Assembly (NCBI RefSeq): GCF_000003195.3
Contig: NC_012879.2
Coordinates: forward strand, 28,361,180 to 28,425,179
Length of the DNA: 64,000 nucleotides
Direction of reading: 5' to 3'
From: Sorghum bicolor
Taxonomy: Eukaryota > Streptophyta > Magnoliopsida > Poales > Poaceae
The translations under genes and the position numbers were made by a program. Positions 11,096 through 23,319 of the stretch are shown here, in pieces; position 1 is the first letter of the stretch, and every line of letters starts with the position of its first letter. The notes below the pieces were generated by a model. It was not told where the DNA came from and did no database searches. It saw only the letters and a list, made by a program, of their open reading frames with translations.

Positions 11096-11248
11096 ATGGC
11101 CGATGATGATGGTATGGAGGTAGTTGGGCAGGCCGTGGCTGCACCACCCTTGCACGAGGACGTGGAGGACGAGGAGCTTGAGCCAGTTAGTGACGAGGAC
11201 AAAGAGGTGATCTTCGACGCTGACTCGGACGACGAGCCTAGAGTGTAG
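11096..11248 (+). CDS. Short acidic ORF in the Tekay leader (50 aa, unrecognised)
   Basis: The ORF starts MADDDGMEVVGQ and ends DADSDDEPRV before TAG at 11246-11248. It is strongly acidic (long Asp/Glu runs) and lies upstream of gag, so it could be an upstream ORF or the relic of an N-terminal exon. I do not recognise it. The 370 bp between it and gag is AT-rich with no other feature. It may simply be chance. Confidence 0.25.
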   Translation: MADDDGMEVVGQAVAAPPLHEDVEDEELEPVSDEDKEVIFDADSDDEPRV

Positions 11249-11618
11249 TGGGTAGATGGTAGTCGCCCCGTGAGGTTCTTTTGTAGTTTGACCTATGGCA
11301 GTCATGCCCTTGTAATCGTGCTATAATCCTGAACCTTGATCTTAGACTTATGCTTGTACTGTGGTGATGTAATAACTTCATGAACCCAATGTCGTACTGA
11401 CTTTATCATGTGTCGAACGGCTGTGACGATATTTCCTATTGTTGTGCATTTTACAGGTATCTGTGTCATGTGTTGGAATTGGTGATGTTGTTTTGTGGAA
11501 TTGAATTATTGTGCCTCTTTTCTATAAAGTTATTCTCTCGAATACTTTCAAGCATGATTATAAGTTCTTCTGCGGCAAATCCTGTCATCATCAATACTCA
11601 CTGACTGTGTCTTTATAG

Positions 11619-12707
11619 ATGTCTCGCAGCACTCGAGGTGTGGAAAATCGTGCAAACATGAACCCACCCCCTCCTCCTCCACCACAAAATCCAGCTGAGC
11701 TGATGCAAATGATGGTGGAAAGTCAGAGGCTGCTCACTGAGACTATTAATCAGATGGCAAACCAGGGTGGTCGGAATGCACAACAGGGGCCAGGACCCAA
11801 TCAGTACAGCAGTTTCAAGGATTTCATGGATACCAAGCCCCCATCTTTCAGAGAGGCTGAAGAACCACTTCAGGCAGAGGAATGGCTGAACACGGTGGAA
11901 CAAATGTTCCGCTTACTTTGGCTGACTGATAGTCTGAAGGCAGAGTATGCAGCACATCAACTTTAGGGCCCAGCGAGTATCTGGTGGAATCAATATAGGG
12001 AGGCTCTTCTGGACAACACTATGGTTGACTGGAATCTCTTTCGTGAAGCTTTCAAGGGGCATTTCATACCTCCTGGGGTCATGGAAATGAAGCGTACTGA
12101 GTTTATGTAGTTAACTCAGGGCAACAAAACTCTGAAGGAGTACTTACATGCTTTCAGTCATCTCTCGAGGTATGCTGCTGAGTTTGTGAGCACTGAGTCG
12201 AAGAAGATTCCTAGCTTCAAGAGGGGTCTTGGCCCCAAGCTGCTGAAGACGATGGGCCGCACTAAGTGTGCCACTTTAAATGAATGTGTCAGTGATGCTC
12301 TTACCCAAGAGAATTGCAACACTGTGTACACTACGACCAAGACTCGCAAGCGAGCTTTTGAGGCTGGGGCAGGGGCATCTCAGTCCAAGGCTCCAGTGGC
12401 AACTAGGCCCCAGTATCGTGCTCCAACCCCTAACACGCGATACCGCCCTCCAGCAAAGAAGAATCAAGTGAAGATGGGGTTCCGCAAGGGGTACTCCATT
12501 GCTCTTCCTAGGGGGGACACTGGGCCCAGCTATGCCAAGACTGCACCTGCCAACCGTCCGTGCTGGAACTATAATCAGACAGGGCATTGGCAAAGCAACT
12601 GTCCTTACCCGCCAAAGAAGGGCAACCAAGGGAACATCCGTCAGGGGCGTGTTCACTACACAACCGTGAAAGCTATCCCTGCTGGTGAGGTAGTTACGGC
12701 TGGTTAG
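11619..12707 (+). pseudogene. Tekay gag (capsid and nucleocapsid) with in-frame stops
   Basis: It starts MSRSTRGVENR. A Pro run and a Gln/Met-rich helix (residues 8-50) are followed by the retrotransposon gag domain (EEWLNTVEQMFRLL; IWWNQY; GNKTLKEYLHAF), a basic linker and a zinc knuckle CWNYNQTGHWQSNC. The knuckle should be CX2CX4HX4C, and its second Cys is Tyr here. Stops interrupt the frame at 11964, about 12108 and 12705; the last replaces a Gln codon at the gag-protease junction. Capsid would package element RNA. Dead by stops and by the knuckle change. Confidence 0.85.
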
Positions 12708-12734
12708 TTTCTGGTTAACAAATGTGATGCACTT

Positions 12735-14404
12735 GTGCTTTTTGATTTAGGAGCATCGCATTCCTTTGTGAGTTCAGATTTCGTGTCTAAGCATAATCTC
12801 AAGGCAGTTACGCTTGATAAAGGGAGCTATTGCATTAGTGCCACTGGAAATAATATTTCTACAAATCAAGTGGTTTTGGGGGCAACTCTGGAAATAGGAG
12901 ACCGTCAGTTTCTTGCTGATCTAGTTGTTCTACCTGGTGTGGGTATAGATGTAATTCTAGGAATAAAGTGGATGAGTGGTAACAGAGTTCTTATCGACAC
13001 CACTACTCGTGTAGTGATGTTGAGAGACCTGAGTACTAAGGAGGCGTTCTTAGTGCAAGTTCCTCAGGATATTCATATCGGTAGCACAATGAATGCAGTT
13101 ACATCTAGTGCCATTGAGGATATTCTGGTGGTGTGTGAGTTTCGACATGTATTCCCTGATGATTTGCCTGGGCTTCCTCCAGATCGGGATGTGGAGTTCA
13201 AGATTGAATTGCTTCCACGTACTGCTCCTATCTCTAGAAGACCATATAGAATGCCGCCAAATGAGCTAGCGGAGCTTAAGACCCACTTGAATGAATTTTT
13301 GAAAAATGGTCTTATTCGTCCCAGTTCTTCTAATTGTGGTTGTCCACCTATCTTTGTGAAGAAAAAAGATCAGTCCTTGCGCATGTGTGTGGACTATCGT
13401 CCTCTGAATGTGGTGACCATCAAGAATAAGTATCCTCTTCCTTGCATTGATATCCTGTTTGATCACTTGTACAAAGCTAAGGTATTCTCCAATATTGATT
13501 TGCGATTTGGGTACCATCAGATCAAGATCCGTCTTGAAGATACCATCAGATCAAGATCCGTCCTAAAGATGTACCTAAAACCGATTTCTCGATGAGGTAT
13601 GGGTTATATGAGTATCTCGTCATGTCCTTCGGTCTTACGAATGCACCAGCTCACTTCATGTATCTCGTGAATTCGGTCTTCATGCCCGAATTGAACAAGT
13701 TTGTGGTGGTCTTCATTGATGATATCTTGGTATATTCACGCAATGAAGAAGAGCATGCAGAGCATCTGTGTGTAGTGTTAACTCGCTTGCGTGAGCATTA
13801 GCTTGATGCTAAGTTTATCAAATGCAAGTTTTGGGTAAAGAAAGTACCTTTCTTGGGCCATGTTTTATCTGAAGAAGGCATAACGGTGGATCCAGCTAAG
13901 GTGCAAGAAGTGCTAGATTGGAAGGTTCCAACTTCGGTGCACAAGGTTTGGAGTTTTCTGGGTTTGGCTGGGTATTATCATCGTTTCATTCCAGAGTTCT
14001 AAAAAATATCCAAGCCTATGACTCGGCTACTTCAGAAAGATGAGAAGTTCGTGTGGACGCTTGAGTGTGAAGAGGCATTCCACAAGTTGAGGACATTGCT
14101 GACATCAGCTCCTGTCCTAGCTCAACCCGATATCGAGAAGCCCTTCGATGTCTTTTGTGATGCATCTGGTATCGGCCTGGGCTGTGTGTTCATGCAAGAA
14201 GGTCATGTTATCGATTATGCCTTGTGCAAACTTCGAAAGCATGAGGTCAACTACCCTACTCATGATTTAGAATTGGCCGCAGTTGTGCATGCTTTGAAGA
14301 TCTAGAGGCACTATTTGCTAGGTAATCTGTGTAATATCTACATTGATCATAAGAGTCTCAATTACATCTTCATCCAACCTGAGTTGAACATGCGACAACG
14401 AAGG
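12735..14404 (+). pseudogene. Tekay protease, reverse transcriptase and partial RNase H (broken)
   Basis: It follows gag in the same frame. The retropepsin reads [10 protein letters not shown] (family D-S/T-G; here Asp-Leu-Gly) with a VILGIKWM flap-side motif. RT shows [47 protein letters not shown] and the intact [12 protein letters not shown] catalytic box. A 29 bp tandem duplication at 13512-13569 shifts the frame in the RT fingers/palm. Later stops at 13799, about 14000 and 14303 include one at a Gln codon. RNase H ([18 protein letters not shown]) continues to about 14404, where sequence switches to LTR. Confidence 0.85.
13512..13569 (+). repeat. 29 bp tandem duplication inside the RT gene
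   Basis: Two adjacent 29 bp units (13512-13540 and 13541-13569) both begin TACCATCAGATCAAGATCCG and differ only near their 3' ends (2 bases). Because 29 is not a multiple of three, RT moves from frame 3 to frame 2 downstream. Confidence 0.95.
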
Positions 14405-17400
14405 TTATGGTTGCATCTTTAAACATACACAACATGGGCATCATCACCTTCATAAGCATATCATGATCATCATTTACCTTGGGTCATGTTATTTTATGCA
14501 TAAGTATGATTTAACTTGTTTAATTATGCCTTCTATGTTTATGTTCGTTTGTACCAAGCTCTTGTTTGTGTTCTATGCCTTGGTAAATAGTTCATCTATG
14601 CTTAACTCAACATTTGGAACAATGTTCATGTAGGTCACATCTCCGAATTAAGTATCTAAGTCATACTTTCACTTATAGGCCCTAAAAACCTCTTTTGCTT
14701 AGGCTTTTAAACAGTGGTTCATAAAATGTTTGCATGTCAAAACTTCCTAAAGAAAAGTTGTAGCAGATTTTATTAGGAACAAAAGTTGTTTCATGGCTAT
14801 CTCATGAAAATGAACACAACTTGCTCAAAAAGTGCATAAAAGGCAGATTTGGTTGCTGTTTTGGCACATGGCAAAATTTTGTTAAGTCCTGGCGCCACGA
14901 GTTTGCCTGATCGATTTTGGGAGCTTCATATCTTTTCATCCAGGCCGAATTGGTCTTTGCTCCAGTTGACAAACTTGTAGAACTCGATGAGTAATCCAAA
15001 AATTACAACTACACCATCTCCTAATTCGCCACGGTTTGGAAGTTAATCAACGCCAAAGTAGATCTATTAGACAAGCGATGCAACTCTGAATGGACATCGT
15101 CCCCGTCGACATGGCCGACCGGCGTCAGCACTTCTACGACTTTTGGCGTTCGTACGCCATCTCTGGTCCCGCTCGTCAGCGCTGAAGGCATGCATGACCT
15201 TCACGGCGACGCCCTCGAGCGCCTAGACGCGTCCACTATCTCCCTCTCGCCTCTCTCGCGCAGAAAGCTCGGCCGCAGCGGAGGTGCCGTCGCGAGCTAA
15301 CTCCGGCGAGCTCGAACGTGCTCGACACTGCATCATTGGTCACCAAAGCTCGCCCACAGCTCCGCCATGTGTGGCAGAACCTCCTAAGTGTTTGGGCCCA
15401 CCGACACCTGTCATTGTCCTAAGGACCTCTAACGGTGATGTCGGGGATCCTCCCACCCAAGACGCCCATTCCACTGCTACTTGTGGCGTATCAAACAAGC
15501 TCATCCTGACCACTAGCGTTGGTCAATTAACGAGAATTTCTTCTTCTCGCCTTTACAGGATAGCAAGTGTCCACCTTAACACCAGGATCATTCGTTGCGA
15601 AGACATTGCAGTATCACAAACGACATATGACCCAAAATAACATTTCAGAGTAAAACAACGGAAGTATTACGTAATTTAATTTACAAAAGTAGTTCTTCCA
15701 AGTAGTAGAGTGTTATTACAAGCCAGGTCCAGCGGAGCAACTTAAACTTTAGTACACAGGTTACAAATTTACAGACCCTACCCATGGGTCACACTCACTC
15801 TTCCTCGTCGTTAACTTCGACGACGGTCTCACAACAGGGTCCGAAACATGTCGGCTCCTGCGCTTCACCTGCAACAGGGGTTATAAAACCTTGAGTACGG
15901 GAGTACTCAAGAAGACTTACCCGACGGAAAAAGAGGAGAAATTAGGGATGCAGGCTTAGGGTAGACAAAGAGTGGCTGAGCAAGGAGCCAAATTGTTTTG
16001 CCAAAAAGCTTACTAATAGTGCATCCTTACTTTCAAGTTTTACCCACGAATTCCTCTCCTTAAGAGGTCGAGGAGTTCGAGGATAGTCTATCTAGTTGCT
16101 TCTCACAGACAAGTCTGTAAGTTCCTAGTCCTTAATAAAATTATTTTCTATCCAACGGCCATAGCTTCATGTCACTCTGAGTCCGGGAATTGGGATCCGA
16201 ACCTCATGAGACATTTCCTCCTTTCTCATTTTATCACTTAGTTGCATATTTAGCTATGATGAGGGTCAGTGGATTGAGTCTCCCAATCGGGGAGCAATGA
16301 CGATTCGAACCGCTTAGCAATCCAGCTAGAGTTCCTAACCACCCGACATATGTAGAACCAAATCTTGCATATATCAACCCAAATCTAGCTCTCCCCAAAT
16401 TTGACCGGGTTCGCGGCACCCGAGAGCACAGTACCCCACCATCCAGCCCATTTGCCAGGAGGGTACACGCTACTCTCGCCATCACTCCACGCCCAGTGTG
16501 CGAGTAGCTGTTCGCGTCGAGGGATCACAAGACTGGGCTTACCGAGGGCAAGTGGCTAGTACTATAAGTTCTCAACCCAGCAGGCCACCAACGGACCGGT
16601 CCTTAACCGACACAGTTGGAGACACTACTTTAAGACTCCATTCTTAAAGCAAGTCCACCGACCGGTCTCAAGTTGAAACATCACTGACGATAAGTGTATT
16701 CCACAACAACCCTTCAAACTTTATTGTTTGAAAACCTATCTAGTACTAGGGCTAAGCATCACTACGCAGTTTTAAAATAAAACCGGTGCCAAGGACAAGA
16801 TAACAAAAATCAAGGTAGTAAATGCAGCAAGTAGGTTAACCCAATCCTCAACTACCTAATGCAGCATTTTCAATTCATAAGTGATAAAAGCTTTAAAATA
16901 TTCAAGGAGGGGTTAATGCATCCGGGGCTTGCCTTGGTTGCAGAACTGAGAGGGACCCTCGGAGACTTCCAAGTCCCGGATCCTACTTCTTCGAACGGAG
17001 CACCGACCTCAGGGTTCGGTTCAACGGTTGCTCCTTCGGTCACGTGCACTCTACGCAAAAAGGATGAATGCTCATGATATGCATATGACAGATATTTAAG
17101 AATGACCGAGTTGAGTACAACTTTCCTTCTTGGTGCAAAAACAGGCTAAATAGTAATTAGTGTTGTTTATTATTTTAGTGTCTTTACCCAAGAGGTTGCC
17201 TTAGAGAATTAAGATTTCTCAATTCCTAATTATCTTTAATTAACTGACCATTAAACCTTTTTATCTTAATTAATTATTAATTAAGTATTGATGGCAGTAA
17301 TTAAGTATTATTATCAAACAATAATCAAGTGACAAAGGTCATTAAGGTTAATGACCTCAGGTCATCACATAATCCCAAAAGCACTCAAACTCTAATTTGA

Positions 17401-20400
17401 TAAATTAAGCTAATTATTACTTAATTACTTTGAAATTATAACTAAATTACTAATTAAGGGTATAATATGATTTTATTCAAACATTATCCAAATGCCACCA
17501 AACTTTGTGTGAGGCTAGGGAATAATACTCAGAGACTTCCCACAAATTTTGGTGATATTTGGATATACCTATAAATTATGAAAATTCATGGAAGTTTTAT
17601 TTACTAATTAAAAGAGGCAATTTTTATATACATGCAAACTACTAGAAAAATAGAATCTAATATTTTTCCTGTGTTCTACTCATTTTATAGAATCTACACA
17701 AAAATTTCCATGATTTTTTTGAATCAGTATACAATTTTCTACACAATTTCACATATCAAGTATTTTTAAACAAAAAGGAAAAAGAGAAAGCACACTGTGC
17801 TACGTGGCCGGCCCGCTTGGTCACGGCCCAAATCGGCCCGAGAGTCTTCCCGCGTCGCGCGCGGGCGCTGCCTTTCTCACGCGGCCACTGACGGGCGGGT
17901 CCCGCCCGTCAGATGCTTCTTCCACTTCCTGTCGCGGTTCCGGCGAGCTCAAGCTCATCGCCGGTGAGCTCCCGGCCTCTGCGGTAGTGTGGGCTAGCAC
18001 CTTCGGCCTCTCGCGCAACCCCTGGGACACACAGAACAACCCCTACTCCCTCCTAACCCTCCTGCTCACGTCCACGGCAGACGGCGACACTACCCGAGCG
18101 AGCACCGACCTCCACAAGCGGTTAGAACGTGGACCAACCAGTGCATAAGCTTCAGGGGCTCACCGCGACTTCAACGGAGCAAGGAGCGGCGGTGGGATGG
18201 CTTGGAGCAGGTCTGGCCGCGGTGAAACACCCACGGCGGTGATTCCGGCCGGAGTCGGACGAGAACGTCTCGGTTGCGGGCTATGAGGGGTTAGAGCTTG
18301 CGCTAGGGGGCGCAATCGGTGGCAGAGTTCTTGGCGGAGTTGTTGGTGCGCTCGGGTGGCTTGGAAAGGGAGCGAGGAAGGCGAATTTGATGGGCGCAAA
18401 GAGCTCGTCGGCGTCGGAGTTCCGGGGGAAAGGAAGTTTTCCATGGCGGCTCGGGGTTTTATCCTCGCGACGCAGTGCTTGCTGCGGATGAGGACGCCAG
18501 GGCGTCGCCCAGCAAGAAAGCAGCTGCTTGGACGGGCGCGTGGCGGCGCTGGACGCAGCAGCTCTGCCCCGGCGGCAGTGCATCCCCCTTGCTCGAGTAC
18601 TGTAGCAGGCCATATCCCATTATTTTGTTGTTTTGCAAAATTCGTCCAAACTTTGAACTAAAGTCCAAAATCTGTTAAAACAAAAGTTGTGCAGAATTTT
18701 ACAAGCTACAAAACATCTTTTGGTGTCCAAAACTGATTCTAAGTGGAAAATGGTGAATTTGACAAAACAGTTTGAATTTCAAATCTCAAATTGGAAAAAT
18801 TCCAATTTTGAATTGGGGCAGATTAGAAATTATAAGATTACTTTTGATTTTTCTCAATAACTTGAAAAATTCCCAACATTGAAGTTGTTCCTTTCGGTGA
18901 GCTCTACAACTTTCATGTTGTTCACTTTTCAAGATTCCAAATAGATTTTGAATTGGGATTTCAAATTGGAAAGGGGGACACTTTTTGGAAATCTGTATTT
19001 TTAAAATTAATTTGAATTTTGTATTGAAACTTCAGAAACTCAAAACACCAGAGTTGTACATCTTGACAAGATCTACAACTTTGCTTTTGAACTCAATCTC
19101 AAATTTTGCTTGGTTTTAAAATTGCACCAAAGGGGGCAAATCTAGGGTTCTAAAATCAGGGTTTTCCCCCCTATTTTCTCGGAACCCTCCATCACTAAGG
19201 ATTATACAACCAGCACAAGCATCACTTCACAACATAAGCACACTTTACTTCTCTAAGCACATTCAACCAAATTAAACTTATTTTAAGTTAATGCATCAGG
19301 ATGTGCTTAACAAATATGCTATGCAATGCTTATGATGACATGATCCAGTTTTAGTATCCGTAACATCAGGGATGTTACACCATGTATGGCTCTCCAACTT
19401 CCACCCTCAAGCTCGCCGTGAAACCCTCCGGTGAGCCGACATTTCCACTCTTCCCCAAACCGGGTCGCCGGAACAGTTTTCTCCGGTGAGCCCAATGCTG
19501 AGCTCCTCGGAGCCTCTCATCCTCTCTGGTTGGGTTCTAGTGGTAGCTTAGGACCTTAGCTAGCGTCTACGCAACTTGGGGACACTCTACCGCGCTCACC
19601 GTCGCCGGACACGACGCGCAGCGCCGCCGTGTTTCCGCCGGAGTTCGGTCCTCTCGAGCCCAGTCACCTACCTAGGAAGCTTCGCCGTAGTTCACTGGTG
19701 GTGTAGGAAACCCTAGGACACGCTCTACCGGCCTGAGAACTCCGGCGTATCACCGAGCACCTTTGCCGAGCCGCCATGCTCGACGGCGAGCCCTTCCGGT
19801 GGCTCCGCCGTTGGGAGAAGGGGGTCCATCGGTTCGCAAGTGACCTGGGATCATGTTGCTGTCCTCGGTTTGGCCGGAGACCTCGCTGTCACGGAGAAAT
19901 CGCCGGTGAACGTCGTCTCGGTCGAGAGAAGAAGAACCTGACATGCGGGTCCCGCTGTCAGTGGCATAATGGCTCCCTCCTCTCTCTTATTTAAATTCCA
20001 GATTTCTTGCAATCTTGCAAAAATCATATCTTCTGTCTCTGAGCTCCAAAAGTTGTGAAACAAATTTTGTGATGATCCATGGGATGGCTAGTTTGTAACA
20101 AAAATATAATATGCACCATGTTTTCTGTGAAATTTTTTTTTATGAATTAATCTTGTTAATAATGTGTAAATTCATATCTCTTGATATACTTCTCCAATTG
20201 TTGTGAAATTTTTATGCTATGCACTGGATAGTATAGAATACTCTGATATATATTTCATGATTTTTGGAGTGATGTATCTCTGATATGTAATTTATGTTAA
20301 TACTATGGCCTAATTTCAAGTTTAAATCATATTAAATGTTATAAGCTTATGCTGGTGTTCTCCTTTGGTGTCAAGCTTGTTCATAGTAGTAGTAACATGT

Positions 20401-22968
20401 AATTAATCTGAAATCTGTTGTTTGACACTATCTAAGCCATGTTTCTTAATTTATGAAATAAGCACCTTGTTACATGTAAATTAATTATCTTATGTTTGGC
20501 ATGTGCAATTGCTCTGAGAATTTTATGGTAATGTCCAGATGCCATGCTTGTGCTTCTGTAATTTTTGTAGAGTTTTCTGAGCACTCTTGCTGGTATCTTG
20601 TAATTATGTCCTTTTATGAAATTAAATTAATAAATTCCTTGTTGTTAAGTGTTTAGTAGTCAACATGTGGTTTTCTGGTAATCTTAGGTTATGCTTGTGC
20701 TTATAAGCCACTTGGTTGGTACTAAATATGTTTTTGCTATGTCATCAAATAATTAATTAAAGGTTATATAGCTGTTCTGGACAGCAAGAGAGTAATCTGA
20801 TTTTTGTCTAATGACAACTTTGTTTTCTGAAGGACTTGTCTAAACCAAAGATGTTGTAAACCTTGTATGCTAGCTGCAGTATAAATTTGGGATCATTTGG
20901 TCCAGTAGTTTAAAAGTTATGGCTCTTCCAAGTTGAGTTCCAGAACTAAGTGCTCTCTGCCTTTCTGGAACAGAACCTGGAACTTTGTTTAGTTGAGCTA
21001 TTTAACTTATGAATCTTGCTGTGATGTCTAAAGATGAAATGTAAACAATTTCATAAGCTTTCCAGAATGTCCTCATTCATATTTGTTGGATCTATATATC
21101 TCTAGTTACAGATTGTTCTTTGAGCTGTTCTGTCAAATTAGTTGTTGCTGTTTAATGGTCTAAGTTGGTGAGTCTTGATAGTTAAGTTGGTACTCTTTTG
21201 TGAGCTTGTAATGGGAGTTACTCCATAAATGAGTGTCCAGTGAAGTTTCTAATCATGTTACCAAGCATTCATCATCATCTAGTGTGCACACATTCCTCAC
21301 TTATCGTGCATGCAATAGGTGCATTGGAAGCGGCGGCCTCGTTCGAGCTCGAGAGGGTGAACAACGAAGGCCCGGAGATCACTCAGGAGGCGGAGGCCCA
21401 GCCAGCCGGACAAGAGGAGCCCGAAGAGAAGGTCAAGTGCCCTAGTCACGAGCCCACTTCGTTCGTAAAAGGCAAGCCCCAGAGCATATTAAGTCTCCCA
21501 CTTTAATTTCAAAGTATACTTGAATATGTTATATCTATTGATGCATTACGTATAGGAGTTGTGATGGAACCCTTGCTGCATTATACCCTTTCCTTGCCCA
21601 GATATCTTATCACTATCTGGTTGTAGAGTTAGGATCGAGTAGGAGCTTAGCCATGCTTTAATCGGTAGAAGTCGGGTGATACCCTCTCACCTGCGCAAAA
21701 TAGGGCTCTTGTTGGATCACGATTGACTATATGTGCTGTCGTGGGAAAGAACCATGTTTAAAATGACTTTAGCTGCAAGGTGGCAGTAACTCCATCTGTG
21801 GCAGCTAAGGACCGATCGTTGTATGTCCTCTTGTCATGTTGAACGTATGCCTGACACTTAGTTGGCCGGATAACTCGTTCCGACCGTGAAGCCTAGTAGT
21901 ATGACTCAGGCCGGAAGACCGGCAAGTATAAAGGCGCACTATCGGAGGAAGTGCGGTGTGGGGGGGGGGCATTGGCGTAAGACCAAATGCAGGTGAGTTA
22001 AAAGTCCTGACCTCCTTGGCAGAGTGGCAGCCCTGGGAGTGCGGCGCTGATCGGAGCCACGATTCCTGTGTCGTACCAAAGGTGACCCGCTTGCTCTCCG
22101 ACCGGGGATGCATGGGTGAGTGCTAGGAATAACCCTCTAGCTGGATAGGAATCGATTCGAATCACCATCTCTTCTGGATAGTAAGAACTTGACAGAACAG
22201 TGGCAAACATAGCATTCACTAAATACAATAGTTCTTGATAATGATGTTGAGGATAGCAAGAAAGAACATATGATGAAACTTGATATGGTTATTATTGTTT
22301 GCTAATAATCAAGTGAAGTGCTTAGTATAGATGCTAATCTAGTGGTAGTCTAATGATAAGCAATATGATGCTTTAATAAATGGTTTTATATACCACCTAA
22401 GCTTTTGGTAAATGTTTGAGTCAAGCCAGCTACACCTTATACTTAGCCTTGCATGATCCTTGGTGTCTTTTATGTTTGGTTAGATGGGTAAGTCTAGCTG
22501 AGTACATCCTCGTACTCAGGGTCTATTCCCACCTGTTGCAGATGATATCTTCTATGATGGCTTCTGCAAGACCTGTCTCCATCCTGCTGGGGATGAAGAC
22601 TAAACCGTAGGGCGCGGTTCTCTAACGTCTTCGTACCCTTATGCTTTTGGTGGATGAGATGAGACTCTGGCAGTAACAAGAACTAATGAAATGTGTGTGT
22701 GTAAACTATTTTGCTTCCGCTACTTCAAACTTGTGTTGTAATAACTAAGTACTCTGATGTGGGGCCGCTTCATTGGCAATGAATGAAATATGTAACATTC
22801 ACTGTATTGTGTTGAACTATTACGATCTTGGTATGTTGCAAAGTTGGTTTGAAGTCATTCGCGATTTCAGTTGACTACCGGGATTATATGGGCTCAAGTC
22901 TGGAAACTTGATTGCTAGATCGATCGTTTCTACACTTGAACTCTTATAATTTGGTTGGTTCTGTGACA
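14405..22968 (+). repeat. Giant 3' LTR of the plus-strand Tekay element (start deleted)
   Basis: Without the nested solo LTR it is about 4.55 kb. It runs from AT-rich sequence through a GC-rich block (15060-15369 and 19385-19960), a long AT-rich stretch (20000-21200), the region around 21800-22130, and a conserved tail (TCGTACTCAGGG...TGTTGCAGATGATATC near 22510-22550). It ends GGTTCTGTGACA at 22968. The same landmarks appear inverted in the LTRs at 15370-19379 and from 33432. No coding gene is seen; ORFs in the GC-rich parts are chance. Confidence 0.8.
15370..19379 (-). mobile_element. Complete 4.0 kb solo LTR (Tekay-like), target duplication CCATG
   Basis: On the plus strand it begins TGTGGCAGAACC and ends GGGATGTTACA; read on the minus strand it starts TGTAACATCCC and ends GGTTCTGCCACA. 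Perfect CCATG repeats flank it at 15365-15369 and 19380-19384. Removing the insert and one repeat restores the surrounding Tekay LTR. Internal landmarks include CACCTGCAACAGGGGT near 15867 and a GC-rich block at 17800-18600. It has no internal domain and no credible gene. Confidence 0.93.
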
Positions 22969-23310
22969 ACTTTGATGGTTCAATAACACCCTATAAAGTT
23001 TTATCACTCTCCCACGAGTAACTCTTTCTTTGACATCAAGAACTTGTACAGGCTTTTCTTCATAGGGTAGATTTGACTGTAACTTCCGACCTCCTGTTTC
23101 CACTCTCTCTTGAGGCACGCGAAGGCATTTCTTAAGTTGAGACACATGGAATACAGGGAAAATAGCTCGCATCTTAGGAGGTAGCTGTACCTTGTAAGCC
23201 ACTTTGCCATTCTTCTTAGTGATTTGGTAGGGACCCACATGCCTAGGGGCAAGCTTCCTCTTCACACCGAAGCGGTTCACCCCCTTCATAGGCGATACCT
23301 TCAGGTACAC
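22969..23310 (-). pseudogene. Integrase C-terminus and truncated chromodomain
   Basis: The translation includes KLAPRHVGPYQITKKNGKVAYK and FPVFHVSQLKKCL, the integrase C-terminal GPY/F-type module. It continues into PVQVLDVKERVTRGRVIKLY, the first strand of a chromovirus chromodomain that would target insertion to marked chromatin. The chromodomain is cut after about 20 residues by the junction at 22969; the last residues before it are already degraded. Confidence 0.8.
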
Positions 23311-23319
23311 AAAGTCACC

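Larger units (their letters stand above)
10978..22968 (+). mobile_element. Tekay-type chromovirus (Ty3-gypsy), 5' LTR outside, internally deleted
   Basis: A leader (10978-11618), gag (11619-12707) and protease/RT/partial RNase H (12735-14404) are followed directly by a giant LTR ending CTGTGACA at 22968. Integrase, chromodomain and the very start of the 3' LTR are missing, so a deletion joined RNase H to the LTR near 14404/14405. The RT and LTR sequence are those of the Tekay/Del lineage. Its LTR end cuts the chromodomain of the minus-strand Tekay at 22969, so this copy is probably inserted in that one. It carries a nested solo LTR at 15370-19379. Confidence 0.85.

Noticed and set aside
17804..18678. 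GC-rich ORFs (up to 114 aa) suggesting a host gene
   Set aside because: They lie inside the solo LTR bounded by the CCATG duplication and have counterparts in other LTR copies. They show only low-complexity composition.
21950..21975. Run of ten G as a telomere- or G-quadruplex-like site
   Set aside because: A single homopolymer within an LTR, with no repeated G-tracts. It may even be a sequencing-length artefact.
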